From positions 33,432,134 to 33,496,133 of the forward strand of contig NC_077239.1 in assembly GCF_947179165.1 (NCBI RefSeq): DNA of 64,000 nucleotides. The letters run 5' to 3'. The position numbers were made by a program, and so were the translations under genes. The stretch is from Solanum dulcamara. Taxonomy: Eukaryota > Streptophyta > Magnoliopsida > Solanales > Solanaceae. Below are positions 1 through 9,796 of the stretch, one piece after another. The notes beneath the pieces are model-generated. The model did not search any database, was not told the origin of the DNA, and was given only the letters and a program-made list of their open reading frames with translations. How positions within the stretch are numbered: the stretch's first letter is position 1; each line of letters begins with the position of its first letter.

Positions 1-1556
1 AGAAATGCTAAAAGAAAGTATAAGCCTTGCATACGTATGCCAAAACATGCCAAAATAAAGAAACGTTAGCTTTACATACTTATACCAAAACATGCCAAAG
101 GAAGGAATAACTTTACATACTTATACCAAAACATGCCAAAAGAAGGAATAGCTTTACATACCTGTTACGGGTTACTTTTTATCCCGTTCGTCTCATCGTC
201 CTTTAAACCTAAGTAACATAAAAGCAATATGAGTATCAACCCTTCTTAACTTTCCAGCATCTTAGGTTACACCTTAGTATTAATGAAGTATATTTCCTTA
301 GTCGTTTCCTCGACTAGTTCTGTTATTCGCTAAGGCGTCGACGAAAATTGGACAGCACCTCCCCTATAATGTGCCCTATCCGAATTTCCAATTAGGTCCC
401 TAAGACCTACAGCCAACCAACAACAACAACCTGCAAAGCGGAGGGTCATGTGGCTGAAAACAGAAGCTCCCCCACTTAGTTTAGATAACTTTTAGACCCT
501 GCAACACGCCACAACACAACCAGCAGCAGCCCCCACGCGCACAACACCTTATTTCGACAACAACTTAACTATAGCAATTCTAAATTCGCTTATTTCGAAT
601 GCCGATCTTTTCAAACCTTTTCCGCAACTTCCAGCAGCTCCTAAGGTGTGTAATACACCATAATGTAACATCATAAACTTCAAATTAGAGGGGAAGAACT
701 TACCTTTCCCGAAATTGGCTAGAACTCGCCAAAATCGCGCCTCAGAACTTTTTTTCAGCGTGCTGTAACGTCGTGGCAGCTTGCTGTCCATTTTTTGCGG
801 CACCAAACTCTAATTTTATACTAATAATACTTCCATATCATCGTGGTATACGCTATATAATTAATTCACGGAACGAAATCGGGACTTACCTTATTTTTCT
901 CCCAAAGCCGCCACCCTTTTCTCTCTTAGCTTAGGGTTTGTTTTCTCTTGTTGCTGCTGATTTTTTTGGATCAGAACTGAAGACATTAGTCATATATACA
1001 TATATTTAGGTGGCCCTAGGTGGTGACACGTGTCAGCCCCTTAGGATGACACGTGTCAAGCCATGATTTCCCACCGTGTCATGCTGCCAATTAGTGGCTG
1101 CCACGTGGCAGCGGGGTCCACCTCCCCCAAGCAGCTGCATCACCTACTTGACCCTAAGTAGGTGTATCACCTGCTTGCTTGCGGTGCTGCCACGTGTCGC
1201 TCCTCCATTGGATGCCACGCGTCGTCTTTTTCCCTTCCTCGCGGGTTCGTAATCTCATCTTACTTTAAGAGCCCATGTAATCCGCACTACGTAAGCTTGA
1301 TATATCCTTAAGCAACTTAAGTGTATAAGACTCTTAACTTAGTGGCTTACGTAGGTAAATCGAGTCTTATGACTCATTTCTTAGCCTCCAACTCTTTCCG
1401 GATTCTTATGACTCTATCTCCGACCTCCCTTCTCACGAGGTATCACAATCTTCTTTCCTTAGAGTTGTTTGATAGTGTCATAGCTTATCCGGCTCACATG
1501 ATAGTGTCTAAGGAACTTAAGAAGACGTTCCGAGCTCAAGAGTGCGGGGTGTAACA
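1..1556 (-). repeat. R1 3' LTR, 5' portion
   Basis: The LTR begins on the minus strand at 1556. From there it holds the U3 promoter: CCACGTGG at 1101-1108, two GACACGTGTC palindromes at 1025-1034 and 1048-1057, then an AT-rich TATA region near 990-1008. Apparent reading frames in this stretch recur as shadows in other LTRs of the window and are not genes. Confidence 0.9.
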
Positions 1557-1572
1557 TCCTTCCCCCCTTTAG
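1557..1572 (-). other. R1 polypurine tract
   Basis: Minus-strand CTAAAGGGGGGAAGGA directly abuts the 3' LTR start and matches the terminal tract of R2 at 11257-11272. It primes plus-strand DNA synthesis in LTR retrotransposons. Confidence 0.88.
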
Positions 1573-2310
1573 AACATTCATCCCCGAATGTTGAATAAAA
1601 CTTTCCTTAAGACTTTATACGGATCATAGGGAGATGCCTTTCTACTGGAATGGCATACATTTTCGTCCAAGTAATTAATATACGAGTTCCAAGACTGGGG
1701 CTATCCGTAGACATCGGGAATAGGTACGGACACTTGTGTTTCATGTCCTTTTCAACCTCCCAGTTTATGTCTTCACGATTCTTATTCCGCCACAGTACCT
1801 TGACGAAAGCTATGTCCTTAGTTCGCAACCCGTTTAATCTGCTGATCCCGGATGGAGATAGGTTGCCCCTCGTAGGATAACTCCTTGTTACGTGGACCTC
1901 CTCCATGGGAAATATTCTGGGAGCGTCGTTCACATTCTTGCGGAGCATTGATCTGTGAAAACCGAATGTATTGTTTCAAATCGGACGGTAGGTCCCACTC
2001 ATAGGTGGCTTTATCTATTCTAAAAATGCCCTGCGAAGGATCAATGTATCCTCTTCTTGCCGACTTTAGGCTGCTAATCGATACCTTGTCCCGGAATAAG
2101 CTTTACTTTATCAATAATTTAGTGGATCACATCTGGGCCTGTCCTTTAATCGAAGGGCAAAATGTCATACTAAGATTCATCTGGGTTCCTCAATCCCTTA
2201 CGGGGTCTCGTTTGACGTTTAAGCGTCCCCATTTACATGCGATAGCATCAGTTGATTTTCTTTTATGCTTGTACTTCTTTTGTCCACTTCCCCCCTTTTA
2301 GGGTGTACCT
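1573..2310 (-). pseudogene. R1 integrase C-terminal / chromodomain-like remnant
   Basis: The minus-strand frame 1948-1607 contains MLRKN, RIFPMEEVHVT and VKVLWRN followed by a WE pair, the usual layout of the integrase tail and chromodomain-like end in Del/Tekay polyproteins. Between the first and second blocks the protein is read in a shifted frame. The same shifted stretch (SYPTRGNLSPSGISRL) occurs in R2, so the lesion predates both insertions. Upstream, near 2160-2200, a short integrase fragment joins directly to sequence that lies about 940 bp away in R2. There is no functional product. Confidence 0.75.
2286..2301 (-). other. R1 internal (central) PPT-like tract
   Basis: Minus-strand CTAAAAGGGGGGAAGT matches the terminal polypurine tract except for one extra A. 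It lies mid-way in the internal region, as in R2, R5b and R7. Confidence 0.7.
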
Positions 2311-3267
2311 ATGTCATTCTCTGTATACCTTCAGCTATTTACACGCGAATGATTCTATTCCAACATATTTAACGGGCTGCACCATATCTACATCTTCTGT
2401 TAAATCATCCCCACGTTAGGTTGCCTTTCTAAGAAACCTTAGCACAATCGTAGGGTGTTGTAATATTTGGAATATCTCGAATCGAATCTCATCTAATGAT
2501 TGATACTCGAGTAGTATCCGTAATGTAGTAGTGCACTCAAACCACATTCCATTCATCCCAATCAGTAATTAGCGAGGGCTCATAATTGATGCACATTCCC
2601 TACTCGAGTGTACTTATACTTTAATGACTCATGTTTCGAGCTTCGTCATTATACTAACTTTATTCAAGTGGATACCACTAATCATTAGAGTGGAGTCACG
2701 TGTACACCCTACTTCTTTACGCCTCCTAAGCTTGCATCTTTGTCGTGTGCTTAAAGGCTTTTTTCTAATCCTGCTTAAAACCATATCAATTTCGTGGTAG
2801 TAGGGGCCTTATCTAATTACTTTTTCATCATACTATACTTTCAATTTGTAGCTGTCTTCTTAACACTTCATATCCATCACAATTCTTTATCCCTCGTACT
2901 CTTGTATTAGTCATACCGTTACCCCCTTCAACCATAACTTGTCATAGTTTATCCCTATGTATCAATTCAGGAGAAGCCTCGCCATATCGTTTTATCCCGA
3001 TCTATCAGTCTTCTATAAGTCATCTTCCTTGGCTTATAGCTCCTTTCCAACTTCGTTCTACTATATCAATATCGATCTCCTAGTTTCTATTGCCATTAAT
3101 TCAGCAATTAACTCATTTCTCGAGGTCAGCCATACTTGTTTAGTCAAATCTCATCATTGTTGCGAGAACCACGTTTCAAGAGATACTATAGCCCTGCAGC
3201 TCATTCTCTTTTTATTTCTACGAAAATTTGGGCAGAGTTTCCTCTGTATTTTTTACTATCTCAACAC
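2311..3267 (-). other. R1 internal region, non-coding
   Basis: This is decayed internal retroelement sequence homologous in order to R2 8146-9580. I see no gag zinc knuckle, RT motif or other product. The plus-strand frame at 2957-3499 is a shadow. Confidence 0.6.
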
Positions 3268-3339
3268 CTGCACGCAGAAAATGCCAACAATGCCTCACAG
3301 GGCGCCCATAATTAACAATAGTATAACTGATAGACTTAC
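3268..3339 (-). other. R1 candidate leader intron
   Basis: On the minus strand the donor is GAG|GTAAGT (GT at 3339-3338) and the acceptor is TTTTCTGCGTGCAG|GT (AG at 3269-3268). Both sites recur in R2, R5 and R7. The 72-bp spacing is short, because R1 lacks the repeat-rich middle found in R2. Splicing is inferred only from site conservation. Confidence 0.4.
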
Positions 3340-3707
3340 CTCATATGTCCAACTTGAACTGCACCTGTTTAGACTTTCCGTCCATTTTTCCTTTCAATTT
3401 TCAACTTTACATGTCAACAATAATTCAATACCTTACCTGACATCTATCATTCATGCCTTGCTTACCTGCGTGCTAAGTAACTTCCAATATCGTCAGTAAC
3501 CTTCTTATATTAATGTTGTCCTTCTGCTGAAATCACAAGTTAGTGTGAGGAATTTCATTCCCTATGACTCGGCTCTATCGCACGATCGTAGATATGAAAG
3601 AAAGGTAACACCCTAAATGTCTTATAGCCTCTTGTCTATAGATGTGGTGCACAACACATCGATAAACAAGACTCTACTAGACATGGTCTGTAGACACTCC
3701 AAGGACG

Positions 3708-3727
3708 AACTGCTCTGAAACCACCTC
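3708..3727 (-). other. R1 primer-binding site
   Basis: Minus-strand TGGTTTCAGAGCAGTTC lies directly inside the 5' LTR end. It is complementary to the 3' end of plant initiator methionine tRNA apart from one A-to-T change in the usual TGGTATCAGAGC. Confidence 0.85.
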
Positions 3728-3965
3728 TGTCACGACCCAACCCCGTGGGCTGCGAATGAGGTTCGACCTGGACCCCCGTTTACGTAACTGTCGACTATAG
3801 TCAAATTGGACTATGAACAAAGTGATGCTGCTCACAAAAACCCCAATGGGTAAAAAAAAATTCGTGTACTGGTGGCCCCTTTAACTCGTGTCATAACATA
3901 TAAGGGCATGCAAGCCGACAAGGCTGCTGTAACATAGAAATATTCAAAATATGCCATATAGGCAC
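3728..3965 (-). repeat. R1 5' LTR, distal 238 bp
   Basis: Starts TGTCACGACCCAACCCCG, the reverse complement of the family's LTR end. It is cut at 3965 by R2, and the LTR resumes at 14932 after the duplicated GGCAC. Confidence 0.9.
3961..3965. repeat. Target site duplication of R2, left
   Basis: GGCAC immediately precedes the R2 5' LTR and is repeated exactly at 14927-14931. Confidence 0.92.
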
Positions 3966-4429
3966 TGTTACACCCCGCACTCTTGAGCTCGGAACGTCTT
4001 CTTGAGTTCCTTAGACACTATCATGTGAGCCGGATAAGCTACGACACTATCAAACAACTCTAAGGAAAGAAAATTGTGATACCTCGCGAGAAGGGAGGTT
4101 GGAGATAGAGTCATAAGAATCCGGAAAGAGTTGGAGGCTAAGAAATGAGTCGTAGGACTCGATTTACCTACGTAAGACACTAAGTTAAGAGTCTTATACA
4201 CTTAAGTTGCTTAAGGATATACCAAGCCTACATAGCACGGATTACATAGGCTCTTAAAATAAAGTGAGATGACAAACCTACGAAAGGAAGCAAAAACTAG
4301 TTTCCGAACTTATGAAAGCAAAGCAAGCAGGTGACAAGCAGGTAGGTGACACACCTAGGTGGGACCCACACTGCCACATGGCAGCATGTGACTGGCCGAA
4401 TAAGTTGAGGTGGCACCCTAGGAGGCTGC

Positions 4430-4485
4430 CACGTGTCACCCTAGGGGGCTGCCACGTGGCACCTTCTAAAAAGGTGTATATATAT
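4430..4485 (+). promoter_or_regulatory. R2 LTR promoter: G-boxes and TATA
   Basis: CACGTG cores lie at 4430-4435 (GCCACGTGTCACC) and 4453-4458 (GCCACGTGGCACC), followed by TATATATAT at 4477-4485. The spacing is that of a pol II promoter, with transcription expected to start near 4510. ACGT-core G-box/ABRE elements bind bZIP or bHLH factors in plants; which factor acts here is unknown. The same layout occurs in every LTR of this family in the window. Confidence 0.7.
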
Positions 4486-6436
4486 GCATTATGTGACTCT
4501 TAACTTGTTCATTATCCAAAAATCAGCCAAGGAAGTTGAGAGAAAACGTGAGAGAAAGAGAGAAAGCTAGGCAGCCACGGATTGAAGAACCCGTTTTTAA
4601 AGAGGACTGCTGTTACTAATACTATCATAAATCCTTCTGTATAGTTCCGTTTCAAGTGATTCAAGATGTTTTAGAAAGATATTTCATAGGTCTATAACTT
4701 TCATTTAGCCTCTGAAACCCAGTTTTTCTTTTATCAGCTCGAAAAAGGGTGATGAAGTATGGGGTAGGTGCTGCCCAGATTTCGTTTTGGAAATCCTACA
4801 CAGACTGCTGTTGGTATTTTGGGCATATCTCTTTGTACAAAATTGCTGTAGGGATGATTCTAAATGGTATGCGACCTTGAGACACATGTCTATAACTTTC
4901 ATTGAGAACACAAATCCTGTTACCGTCAATTAGCCCTTCGAAACTAAGGGACAATACGAGACAGTAACCTGCCCAGAATTCACGTTTTGACAACTTTGGT
5001 GAATTTTGACCAATTTCGGGTGAGGTAAGGTCTTACCTTCTAATTTGAAGTTTATGGTGTTTTTATAAGGTGTATTAAACACCTTTTAGGCTGCTGGAAG
5101 TGTAAAAATGTCATAGCAATGTTTAACATTCGAAGCAATCCAAATTGTAGTCGTTATAGTCGAATTGTTGTCGAAGTGAAGTGTTGTTAGTGTGAGTGGT
5201 TGCTGCAGGGGTGTGAGGTGTGGTTGCAGGGACTAAATGTGTTTTAAAGTGGTTTATGGTGCTTCTGGTTGAAGCCACATGACCCCTCGTTGTGTATAAT
5301 TAAAGGCGTTACAAAATAAAGTCTAGACGCCCTATTGTGATATCGTATTTTTGAATAAGTCGTTTGAAGTTTATGTTGTATATTGTTGTTGCGAATTGCT
5401 TAAACATATGCTGCTGGTTGCATTGTTGGTTGGCTGAAGGTTCTAAGGACATAGTTGGGAATTCGGATAGGGCACATTATAGGGGAGGTGCTGTCCGATT
5501 TTCGTTAACATCCTAACTAGTTAAGGAACTAGTCGAGAAGGCGAGCGAAGGGATGAATGTTATGAATACTCGTGGGTAGTCTAAGTTGCTGAAAAGTCCA
5601 AGGTTGTTAATACTTACATTACTTCCATGTTAAATAGGTTTCAAGGACAACGATGTGGACGTGATTAAGAGAAGTCCATACAAGGTATGTGAAGCTTTCT
5701 TTTGGCATGTTTTTGGAATTAGTATGTAGAACTATCTTTCTTTTCTTTTGGCATGTCTTAGATGTAAGTTATAAATGATATGTATATGATATGTGGGATT
5801 CAATCCATTCATAAAGCTCTGGATATAAGTCGAAACTCTTATTTACTTCTTGATGTTAGAACTCCTGCAATAGCTGAGTTATTGCCCTTAAGTCTTTTAT
5901 GTGATGAAAACTAGTACATGTAAAGCCCATTTCTCCTTTCCTTTGGAATGGCTTAATTTTAAGTTAAATAGTATATGATATAGGTTTAGAGGTAATTCCA
6001 TTTATGAGCTCTGATTGTAACTCGTGACTTGTAGTTACTCCTGAATATTAAGAGTCTGAAAGTAGTCAAACAATTATTCTCAAGACTGCTATACAGTGAA
6101 TAGTAAGTGGAGATACAAGCTCCTTTCCTTGAAATCTCTGGAATGATCAATGTCACTGATTACATAACTGTGTCTCTGATTGCATAACTGTGTCTTTGAT
6201 TGCATAAACCATGTTTCTGATTGCATAAGTTATATGGCATTGTCTGGATGCATGTTTGTGATTCTTGAGGCCCCAACTGATGTAAGCCCTAATGACATCT
6301 AAAGGGATACCTCGGATAATTACTCCCCCAGTCTTCAGGTGACGGTTCACTTGACTGTTTCATTGAGTCTTAGATAATGACTTGGTTGCATATGGTTTCT
6401 CACTACTCTACTCGTACATACTGTAACCCATCCTTC

Positions 6437-6948
6437 CTCGAGTCCCACGATGGGCCGGGATATGTTATCGTGCACAGTGTTACTACTTCTTTCACCGCGT
6501 CCCGGGCCGGATGTGTATAGTTCCACGCACGAGGAGACGATGCCATATGTGAGGTGTGATATATGTTATATGTTATGACGATACGATTATTCACCGAGTC
6601 CCGGGCCGGCTGTAATATGATTGTATGTGTGGTGAAATAAGGAAGGAACACCGAGTCCCTCCTTAGAGGACCGGATACATATGTATATTATGATGGTACG
6701 CTATAGACGTACACCACTCCATTCACCGAGTCCCTCACTAAAGGGCCGGATACTTTATGTAGGCATGCATATGAGATTAAAGCAATACATTGTGTCCCTA
6801 AGCCCCGCAGTGAACCGGGTGTGATACGATGATATATATGATAAGATGATACCGTATACGATGATATGATGAAATGAAATGCATTATGATATGATGATAT
6901 GTGATTATGAAGAAGTGATTATAACACCGAGTTCACTAGAGGGCCGGG
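6437..6948 (+). repeat. R2 LTR array of GAGTCCC...GGGCCGG units
   Basis: Seven related units of about 18-28 bp start near 6437, 6493, 6592, 6649, 6724, 6792 and 6925. Each has CCGAGTCCC or a variant followed by GGGCCGG or a variant. Several can fold on themselves (CCCT..AGGG, CCCGGG). They are separated by AT-rich ATGATAT-type spacers. The array recurs in R6, R8, R11 and, reversed, R12. Confidence 0.75.
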
Positions 6949-7077
6949 CACAGCATATGATGATGTGTATGATTTACGTGTCCTAAGGTGCAGGTAATTC
7001 ATTTAGTTATTATACTTGTCCCCTGCATCCCTATTTCAGTTATGATCTCAGTTACGATGTGTTATGCTTTACATACT

Positions 7078-7117
7078 CAGTACATATATCGTACTGACCC
7101 CCCTTTTCTCAGGGGGG
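7078..7117 (+). other. Twin hairpin in LTR leader
   Basis: CAGTAC-ATATATC-GTACTG (7078-7096) is followed one base later by a C6/G6 stem (7098-7117, 8-base loop). Equivalents occur at 14405-14444, 25135-25171, 26367-26403, 41531-41567, 47813-47852 and 59082-59119, and reversed near 15177-15214, 27956-27993 and 61750-61790. Stem lengths change on both sides together: C6/G6 in R2, C5/G5 in R6, C4/G4 in R5. That suggests an RNA structure under selection. Confidence 0.7.
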
Positions 7118-7603
7118 CTGCGTTTCATGCCCGCAGGTACAGATGTTTATTCTGGAGATTCATCAGCATAGGAGTTCCTCTCAGCTGTGTCGGAAGTGCT
7201 TCACTGTTCTGGAGCCTAAATTTTGATGCTAGTCACTTAATGTATATATTTGTACATTCAGGGGTACGGCGGGGGCCTTGTTCCGCCATATGTTGTTGTT
7301 ACTATTCTTAGAGGTCTGTAGACATATGTATATGTGGGTTGTTTGTGAGTTAGTTTTGATGTTGCCTATTCGATATGTTGTGAATGTTTTTGTTATAGCA
7401 GCCTTGTCGGCTCACGTGCCCTTTCATGATATGATACAAATGAAAGAGGCTACATGTACATAAAAAAAAATTTTAAACTATTGGGGCTTTTGTATATAGT
7501 ATCACATCACACACGGTTCAACTTACGTGTAGTTGATAAATATGCATAAGAGGGTTCAGGTCGGACCCCAGTTGCGGCCTATAGGGTTGGGTCGTGACAG
7601 AAG

Positions 7604-7620
7604 TGGTATCAGAGCAGTTC
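7604..7620 (+). other. R2 primer-binding site
   Basis: TGGTATCAGAGCAGTTC lies four bases after the 5' LTR end at 7599. It matches the site for initiator methionine tRNA used by most plant LTR elements. Confidence 0.93.
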
Positions 7621-7987
7621 GTCCTTGGAATGTCTACAGACCGTGTCTAGTAGAGTCTTGTTTATCGGTGTGTTGTGCACCACATCTATAGACAGGAAGG
7701 CTACAGGACATTTAAGATGTTACTTTCTTTCATATCTAAGATCGTGCGATAGTGCCGAGCTATAGGAAATGAAATTCCTCATACTAACCTACGATTTTAG
7801 CAGGAAGACAACGCCGGTAGAAGGAAGTAACTGATGATATTAGATGTTATGAAGCACACAGGTAAGCAAAGGCACGAAGGACCTATGTCAGATAAGGTAT
7901 TGAAATGCGATTGACAGATACAATTGAAAAGTGAAAGGAAAGGTAAACAGGAAAGTATAACCGGTGTAGCTCGAGTGGACATAACAG

Positions 7988-8145
7988 GTAAGTTCATTTC
8001 CATACTGTTAATTATGGGCACCCTGTGCGACTGCGATATGAGATGATATGACTATATATGTGTGCCATGTGTGGCTGAGATGTTATACAATATGAATGTA
8101 TATATGTGTGCCCTATGAGGCATTGTTGGTATTTTCTGCGTGCAG
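7988..8145 (+). other. R2 candidate leader intron
   Basis: The donor is ACAG|GTAAGT at 7984-7993 and the acceptor is TTTTCTGCGTGCAG|GT ending at 8145, giving 158 bp between PBS and the former gag region. Five other leaders in the window keep both positions (R11 with a weak donor), although the sequence between them varies in length from 72 to 150 bp. Confidence 0.45.
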
Positions 8146-9586
8146 GTGTTGAGATAGTAAGAAATACAGAGGAAACTCTGTCCAAATTTTCCTAGAAATA
8201 AGAGGAGAATGAGATACAGGGCTATAGTATGTTTTGAAAGGTTGTCCTCGCAACAATGATGAGATTTGACTAAACAAGTATGGCTGACCTCGAGAAATAA
8301 GTTAATTGCTGAGTTAATGGCAATAGAAACTAGGAGGACGATACTGGAATAGTAGAATAAGTTAGAAAGGACCTATAAGCCAAAGAAAATGACTCAGAGA
8401 GGAATGATAGATCGGGATAAAACGAGATAGTAAGGCATTTCCTGAATTGATATAGGGATAAACTATGACAAGTGATAGTTGAAGGAAGTAACTGTATGGT
8501 TAAGACAAGAGTAAGACAAGAGTACAAAGGGAAAAGAATTGTGACGGATATGAAGTGTTAATAAGATAGCTTGTGAGACATTAAGGACAAGACTAACTAA
8601 GAAGGGTAAGTAACCCATAGTAAGAATCGTGAAGAAAGTCAAGCGGTATTATACTATGGGTATGAATGCGAACAAGGTACCAGGTGAACATAACAAAAAC
8701 AATTATTAGAATAAGCAAAACTTAGTAAGGAATTAACTAGAAGGTATGATGTGGTCCATGTAAATGGAATGTAAAGATAGGTGTGGAACGGAAAAGCAAG
8801 CTATGGAACAAATAAGGAAGATTTATCAAGTTCCATAAGGAAAGTTTCGAATAAAGGTTATATGATGACGAAAAGGATGGCTAGTGCAAGGAAATAAAGA
8901 GTAATATGGAATTCCTTACGCCCAACCAAAAATGGAAATGAGTTGAAGGAATAATACAGAAGTTCTAATAGAGGCACTCAAGATAGATGCGATTAATTAA
9001 GTATAGGTATCGAACAAAAAGAGACATAGACAGTTACGAACTGGAGGTATAGTACGATGAAAAAGTAATAAGATAAGGCCCCTACTACCACGAAGTTGAT
9101 GTGGTTTTAAGCAGGATTAGAAATGAGCCTTAGGTGCACGACAAAGGTGCAAGCTCAGGAGGCGTAAAGAAGTATGGTGTACACGTGACTCCACTCTAAT
9201 GATTAGTGGTATCCACTGGAATAAAGTTAGTATAATGACGAAGCTTGAAACATGAGTCATTAAAGTATAAGTACACTCGAGTGGGGAATGTGCACCAATT
9301 ATGAGCCCTCGCTAATTACTGATTGGGATGAATGGAATGTGGCTTTGAATGCACTGCTACATTACGGATATTACTCGAGTATTAATCGCGAGATGAGATT
9401 TTATACGATACATTGCGAATACTAAAGCACCCTATGGGTATGCTAGGGTTTCCTAGAAAGGCAACCTAACGTATGGATGATCAAACCAAAAAAATGTAGA
9501 TATGGTGCAGCACGTTAAATATGTTGGAGTGGAACCATTCGCATGTGCATGGCTGAAAATATACAGAGGATGACACGGGTACACCC
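8146..9586 (+). other. R2 internal region, former gag side, non-coding
   Basis: Sequence is homologous in patches to R1, R5b and R7 interiors, but every frame is closed within short distances. I do not see a zinc knuckle, protease DSG or RT motif. It probably represents decayed leader and gag sequence. Confidence 0.55.
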
Positions 9587-9602
9587 TAAAGGGGGGAAGT
9601 GG
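9587..9602 (+). other. R2 internal (central) PPT-like tract
   Basis: With the C at 9586, the 14-base core CTAAAGGGGGGAAG is identical to the terminal tract at 11257-11270. It sits 1.98 kb after the PBS-proximal LTR end, near the middle of the interior. The next bases (TGGACAGG) are not an LTR start, so it is not a nested LTR border. Confidence 0.75.
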
Positions 9603-9693
9603 ACAGGAGAAGTACAAGCGTAAGAGAAAATCAACTGATGCTATCGTATGTAAGTGGAAAGCCTTAAACTTCAAACGAGACCCCATAAGGGAT

Positions 9694-9796
9694 GGGCGTG
9701 ATCATACTCACACTAATGCATCGGATTTTGTCAAAACTCCGAAGTTAAGCGTGCTCGAATGAGAGTAGCACTGGGATGGGTGACCCTCTGGGAAGT
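9694..9796 (+). ncRNA. 5S rRNA-derived segment inside R2 (sense)
   Basis: About 103 bases align without gaps to the plant 5S rRNA consensus as I recall it, from its first bases to the GGGAAGT block near position 103. There are about 21 differences, nearly all transitions. Landmarks: GATCATAC at 9700-9707, CTCCGAAGTTAAGCGTGC at 9737-9754 (A-box), GAGAGTAG at 9761-9768 (intermediate element), and GGATGGGTGACC just after it (C-box). The last 15 or so bases and a T-run terminator are missing, so it is not an intact 5S gene. It lies 91 bp after the internal PPT and upstream of the integrase remnant. It could still carry pol III promoter or 5S-protein binding information. Confidence 0.85.

Larger units (their letters stand above)
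3966..7599 (+). repeat. R2 5' LTR (3634 bp)
   Basis: Begins TGTTACACCCCG and ends GGGTTGGGTCGTGACA, followed by a PBS. In order it holds: U3 with G-box motifs and TATA near +500; a long transcribed leader; an array of GAGTCCC/GGGCCGG units at 6437-6948; ATGATAT-rich spacers; a twin hairpin at 7078-7117; and the terminal inverted TG...CA. Reading frames inside it are LTR shadows repeated in the 3' LTR. Confidence 0.94.

Noticed and set aside
2957..3499. 180-residue plus-strand frame
   Set aside because: It lies antisense to the R1 interior and crosses its splice-like sites; composition is low-complexity and no family is recognised.
6437..6948. CRISPR-like repeat array
   Set aside because: Units vary, spacers are AT-rich and non-unique, and the setting is a eukaryotic LTR.
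6988..7463. Open frames in LTRs (also 14315-14790, 15122-15902, 27901-28681, 32786-33566)
   Set aside because: They recur in LTR copies, overlap hairpins and show no domain; they are chance frames in non-coding LTR sequence.
7600..7620. tRNA gene fragments at LTR ends
   Set aside because: Only the 3' tRNA complement is present, which is the primer-binding site.
9694..9796. Intact 5S gene or Cassandra insertion
   Set aside because: The 3' end and T-run terminator are missing, about a fifth of positions are changed, and no TG...CA LTR borders or target duplications flank either 5S-like segment.
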